In this document: positions 22,611 through 26,185 of the stretch, in pieces
Layout: each line of letters starts with the position of its first letter
Numbering within the stretch: position 1 is the stretch's first letter
DNA from: Candidatus Methanolliviera sp. GoM_oil
GTDB lineage: Archaea > Halobacteriota > Methanoliparia > Methanoliparales > Methanoliparaceae
Assembly: GCA_902158735.1 (NCBI GenBank)
Contig: CABGHG010000007.1
Coordinates: 1 to 26,185, forward strand
Length of the DNA: 26,185 bases
Reading direction: 5' to 3'
Translations under genes and position numbers: made by a program
The notes under the pieces: generated by a model
Told to the model about the DNA's origin: nothing
The model's database searches: none
What the model saw: only the letters and a program-made list of their open reading frames with translations

Positions 22611-24812
22611 TTATCCCTTCAATGAAATTTTCTTACGTTCTCCTTTGCCCAATCTCAATCTCGTCGATACCTTTGTGTATTTCTCCCTTATAATCTCCTT
22701 TGTTAAATCAAGATGATCGATGATCCTCGGAACGACAACTCCAAGATTTAAATCGATCTCTTTTCCTTCATTTTTTATCTTCATCAATATCTCTCCCTCG
22801 TTTTTTATTATTTTAAGAGATAAAAGGCTTTCGCCAATTCTAAGCCCTTTAAATGAGATATTCTTCCAATTCTCAGGAATATAAGGGCATATTATCCTAT
22901 TCTTTGGGTCTATTCCAAGAAGGCCATGAACGATCGTATAAAGATATATCGCAGCAGACCATGCCTGTATGAAACATCCCCCATGATACCCTATTTCCGA
23001 AGATTTTGGATGTTCATCTCCTGATAAAACTTCTTTAAAGTAGATAGGGCTAAACTTCTGCATCTCTGCCATTTGAAGTATCCTCGAAACTCCTTCTTCA
23101 AATTTACCATGGGCAAACTCCGAATATGCGACCCAACCCGTATTGAGCGGCCAAACACCCCCCTTCTGGTAGCTTTTTCCATCATATTCAGGATCCCTCT
23201 TTGATCTCGTCCTGATTCCCCATTTGGTTAAGAACTCATCCGATTCCAATCTTGAGAGAATTCTATCTGATTTTTCACTATCGAGAAGTTTAAAAAAGAG
23301 TGGAACGACCGCATTTGTTGTTATATCCTTTTTTGCTTCCCTGTTCGGCTGTATTGTGTCATATAAAAATCCAGATGATTCATCCCAATATCGCTCAACA
23401 ATCAGTTTTTTTAGTTCTTCATACCGTCTTCTGTAAACTTTCGATCTTTCATCGCCGAACATCTCTGTGATCTCAGATCCACACCTGAATGCATCGCTGA
23501 AGATCGCTTGAACATCGACCCCAGATTTCCCCCTAAAATAAGAGTCCATCCAGGTTATATCTGGAAGAAACCCCTCAGGTCCATGCTCTATCAATCCATC
23601 CATATCCCTATCTGCATTCAAACACCAATCCAATGCCCTTCTCATGTTATCGTAGAGATATCTTAAGAATAGGATGTCCCCGGACCAATTGTAATAATCA
23701 TATAACGCGATGACAAACAACGGCGTCGCATCGATGCTATAGAAATATATCGTTCCATCGGTTCTGATCTCGTGAGGGATCTCCCCCTTATAAAAGGGAA
23801 CCTTTGTTGAATCTTCTCCGTCCTCCTTCGCCTGAAACCTCGCAAGTAATGCAAGAGAACTCCTTGAAGTGTAAAAATCTCCGATACAATTGGATCCAAA
23901 GACCGTCCAGGCAATATCTCTTCCGAAGTATATCGGAAAGTGGGGTAATCCCGCCATAAATCCCAAGCCATAACCCCGTTGGTAGTGCTTCAACAGTTCT
24001 ATGCTGATCTTAGAATTTCTGAACGCATCATCGATCTTCTCAACATTTGATCCAATGCTCAGTGTATTATTGAGGTATGTATAATAGGATTCATTTGTTT
24101 TTTTGTATAAATTCTCTGCGCTCTTTATCATATATTCATATTCATCCAGTAAAAACTGAAGCGATGCATTCCCACCAACGAGCACAAATTCGACCTTTTT
24201 TGTCTCATTCGCATCGAGTTCGATCTCATAGGATAAAACAGAACTCCCCTTGCAGTGAAAGGATGGATCAGGAATCTTATTTTCGATCGGATATTGAATC
24301 CTATCTATATCGAAGCGTATATGCGCTGGTTTTAGATCTGAACCAAACAGGGTCATCCAGTTCGGCTTCTTGTGATGGCGCACGAGCATCATTCCTCTTG
24401 AATCATCGTAAACTGCAAAATATTTCTTCTCCTTCCATGCCTCCCCGGTCTGCTTCGTCTCCCACATGAGATTTGTAATCGGGTTTACGACAAGATCAAA
24501 TCTCCTCTTCACATTCTTCAAGTTTTTAATATCGAAGACCCAAAAAACTCCTCTCTGAATCCTTGGGACAAAAACGAGCTGATCGATGCCTAAGTCTTCG
24601 ATTTCATATCGCCTTTTAGCATCGAAATCATAGACAGATTTCCTGCAAAAATCCGGCATCCAGTGGATCGAACCTTTCTCACCGATTCCAAAGTTCACAC
24701 CATCCGCTATCTTCAATGGTAGATTCCAAATCCCATTCCATCTGCCCTCGAACCTTCCATCTTCTTTGCCGATCAGATAAACCCTCGAACCAGATAGGAC
24801 AATCTCTTTCAT
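22611..24812 (-). CDS. Amylo-alpha-1,6-glucosidase-type glycogen debranching enzyme
   Basis: Glycoside hydrolase with an (alpha/alpha)6 barrel that would trim branches from an alpha-glucan. 733 aa from ATG 24812. An N-terminal beta-sandwich-like region covers about residues 1-225. The barrel has GLGFMAGLPHFPIYFGRDIA, then EGFLPDITWMDSYFRGKSGV (around residue 415-430) with the candidate acidic residues, VDVQAIFSDAF, and GGVWPLNTGWVAYSEFAHG. ATG 24812 is chosen over GTG 24821 because AGGTG lies 6 bases upstream of it and overlaps the GTG. First gene of the sugar operon; AT-rich sequence near 24850-24860 may hold the promoter. Related GH63/GH15-like glucosidases are the alternative. Confidence 0.8.
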   Translation of the reverse strand: MKEIVLSGSRVYLIGKEDGRFEGRWNGIWNLPLKIADGVNFGIGEKGSIHWMPDFCRKSVYDFDAKRRYEIEDLGIDQLVFVPRIQRGVFWVFDIKNLKNVKRRFDLVVNPITNLMWETKQTGEAWKEKKYFAVYDDSRGMMLVRHHKKPNWMTLFGSDLKPAHIRFDIDRIQYPIENKIPDPSFHCKGSSVLSYEIELDANETKKVEFVLVGGNASLQFLLDEYEYMIKSAENLYKKTNESYYTYLNNTLSIGSNVEKIDDAFRNSKISIELLKHYQRGYGLGFMAGLPHFPIYFGRDIAWTVFGSNCIGDFYTSRSSLALLARFQAKEDGEDSTKVPFYKGEIPHEIRTDGTIYFYSIDATPLFVIALYDYYNWSGDILFLRYLYDNMRRALDWCLNADRDMDGLIEHGPEGFLPDITWMDSYFRGKSGVDVQAIFSDAFRCGSEITEMFGDERSKVYRRRYEELKKLIVERYWDESSGFLYDTIQPNREAKKDITTNAVVPLFFKLLDSEKSDRILSRLESDEFLTKWGIRTRSKRDPEYDGKSYQKGGVWPLNTGWVAYSEFAHGKFEEGVSRILQMAEMQKFSPIYFKEVLSGDEHPKSSEIGYHGGCFIQAWSAAIYLYTIVHGLLGIDPKNRIICPYIPENWKNISFKGLRIGESLLSLKIIKNEGEILMKIKNEGKEIDLNLGVVVPRIIDHLDLTKEIIREKYTKVSTRLRLGKGERKKISLKG

Positions 24813-25089
24813 AGATAACACCTATGAGGCTTTCAAATTAGAATCATAACATAAAAAGCTATCGATATTTTTCGGCATTCGGAAATAAGAACAGATCGTA
24901 CTATTTTTCGAAGTTTTGATTATAATGGGGCTGTCAACTCATTGGAAGATGAAATTATATATTTTGAAATAAACTGTATTTTTCTTCAAAGAAGATAAGC
25001 AATGATCTCAGTGGAAAATTGATAGAACACCCAATAACTTTACGATCTCTTACGATAATAAATTTAATATATCGTTAAATAATCTCCTC

Positions 25090-26185
25090 ATGGATTCTGA
25101 AATTAAAGTAGATTATAGAGTAAATTCTGGTATTTTCGTTCTAAAAGGAGAGTCAATCTGTGAATATATTTCACATCTAGATATTTCATCTATAGTGAAA
25201 TATGTGAAAGAACACCATTATAGCGATAAGGAATAGCACTATCGATATGATCCAGAACTTATGATAAAACTTGCCATTATCAAGTGTTTTCGCAGACTAT
25301 CGTATGAGAAGATCATATCATCCCTTACAGCCGAAGAGTGCATAAGCTTGGATATTCCAGAAATTGGAGGCAAATTCAAGCTTCCGTCTCCTAAAACTCT
25401 CCAGCATTTTGTTAAATATCGAATTGGAGAAGAAGGATTCGAAAACATTATGCGTATCGTGGGAAAGATGATCGTAGAAATGGTAGAATCCTCTATTGGG
25501 ATTGTTGATTCTACACCTATAGAAGTAATCGGAAATCAAAGATTTCCGTATCTCAAAAATCTTCGATTTTTGAGGACTTCCCGTTACGATAAATATGCCA
25601 ATTTTAACCCCCATTATCGAACAAAAATGTATAAAGCCCATATTTTCCATTATGGAAGATATCCTCTATATTTCATATTTACCGAAGGGAACGCAAATGA
25701 TTCTCCATTACTGCTTCCTCTTATCGAAGAGGTAAAAGAGCTACAACCACAGATTGATAGCCTTCTTCTCGATGGAGGATATGATTCGTTTAAAAACCAT
25801 GCTGATATATGGTATCATCTAGCCGCACATCCCTATATCAATCCAAGATTCGGATCGGTTCTCCATGAAGAGGCGAATATGGATAGAATTGACCATTGGG
25901 TCAATAAACTCTGGAAAGATGGTGGTTCAATCCATATGGAATTGGATGAAAAGTTGAGGTTTCTGTATGAACACGGAAGAGAAGAACAGGTAGAAATGTA
26001 TTTGAGAGATGTGAATCTTTGTAATCCCTATTTTGACGAAACTTACAGAAAAAGAGGTGATTGTGAGAGAACACACGAACATATCAAGGATATAGTCAAA
26101 TTTGACGTGCGTAAGGTTCCTGATAAAAGTAAATACCTATCTATATACGCTCGTAAATTTTGTATCGTACCAATTGTTGATTCTG
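25090..26185 (+). mobile_element. DDE transposase gene, interrupted by an in-frame TAG, running off the right edge
   Basis: From ATG 25090 the frame gives MDSEIKVDYRVNSGIFVLKG and on to HHYSDKE (48 residues), then TAG at 25234-25236, then HYRYDPELMIKLAIIKCFRR and an uninterrupted frame to the window end. Catalytic residues are visible: IGIVDSTPIE (first Asp), LLLDGGYDSF (second Asp) and CERTHEHIK (Glu); SRYDKYANFNPHYRTKMYKA is typical of archaeal IS4/IS5-type transposases. Between DSTPIE and SRYDKY lie about 18 extra residues made by two palindromes. An internal ATG at 25261 could give a shorter protein. A TATA-like TTTAATATAT lies near 25066-25075. The amber is either a nonsense mutation or pyrrolysine. 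Confidence 0.75.
25530..25574. repeat. Paired short palindromes in frame inside the transposase
   Basis: CGGAAATC (25530-25537) and GATTTCCG (25541-25548) flank AAA, a perfect 8-bp dyad. Three bases on, CTCAAAAATC (25552-25561) and GATTTTTGAG (25565-25574) flank TTC, a perfect 10-bp dyad. Both belong to the AAATC-N3-GATTT family. They add the peptide VIGNQRFPYLKNLRFLRT to the transposase directly after DSTPIE, without shifting the frame. Confidence 0.8.

Noticed and set aside
23875..23895. AAAATCTCCGAT in the debranching-enzyme gene
   Set aside because: It resembles half of the palindrome core but lacks the complementary arm, and the encoded residues fit the protein, so it is not counted as a copy.
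24813..25089. Intergenic region before the transposase
   Set aside because: Only TATA-like sequences were seen; terminal inverted repeats of the IS could not be identified because the right end is outside the window.
1..26185. CRISPR array, tRNA or rRNA genes
   Set aside because: No regularly spaced direct repeats and no tRNA-like cloverleaf or rRNA sequence were found on either strand by eye.

Overview
The window reads as chromosomal DNA of a methanogenic or methane-oxidising archaeon (Euryarchaeota in the broad sense). The evidence is a coenzyme F430 (cfb) cluster, a methanofuran-type aminomethylfuran phosphate kinase, an archaeal-type valyl-tRNA synthetase with a zinc-ribbon insert, and archaeal TATA promoters, one of which implies a leaderless mRNA. 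I cannot name the genus from sequence alone. Almost every intact gene lies on the minus strand; the exceptions are the mfnE-like kinase, the Nudix gene and the transposase at the right edge.

Layout. 1-3950: F430 operon on the minus strand in the order cfbA-cfbE-cfbD-cfbB, with cfbB running off the left edge; its promoter, upstream of cfbA, carries two dyads. 4049-6691: valS. 6692-7600: a gap with relics of a transposase N-terminus and a PAS domain. 7601-10161: mfnE-like kinase and an AMP-forming acyl-CoA synthetase, convergent. 10162-11566: a mobile-element graveyard holding an internally deleted IS with inverted ends and a decayed transposase C-terminus. 11567-13682: a GalT-like transferase and an LPG-synthase/flippase-type membrane protein, overlapping. 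13819-14813: three compact genes (a 32-aa hydrophobic peptide, a nicotinamidase-like hydrolase and a 64-aa Cys/Trp-rich protein) downstream of an aconitase-family LeuC/HacA. 16182-19263: a small conserved-looking hypothetical gene, a histone-deacetylase-family amidohydrolase and a hydantoinase/oxoprolinase protein. 19425-19844: Nudix hydrolase. 19845-20226: a structured, possibly TnpB-derived non-coding stretch. 20227-24812: a three-gene glucan/trehalose operon (debranching enzyme, GT4 glycosyltransferase, TreT-like synthase). 25090-edge: a DDE transposase with an in-frame amber codon.

The most unusual signal is not a gene. A family of very short palindromes with the core AAATC-N3-GATTT, whose three-base loop is always all-purine or all-pyrimidine, occurs at seven loci in 26 kb. 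It appears in pairs, or paired with a second palindrome (AAAACCC-N3-GGGTTTT). Copies sit in frame inside cfbE, valS and the right-edge transposase, adding peptides to otherwise conserved proteins. One copy sits in the valS leader with its loop supplying the ribosome-binding site, one overlaps the cfbD stop codon, and one lies at a frameshift in a decayed transposase. This resembles, by analogy only, the protein-invading palindromic elements of Rickettsia.

Genes that work together: cfbA/E/D/B make F430 from sirohydrochlorin. LeuC/HacA would serve leucine or coenzyme B precursor synthesis, with its small subunit elsewhere. The three sugar genes probably mobilise or build an intracellular alpha-glucan or trehalose pool. 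GalT-like plus flippase may belong to glycoconjugate metabolism. All assignments come from reading the sequence; no database search was run.
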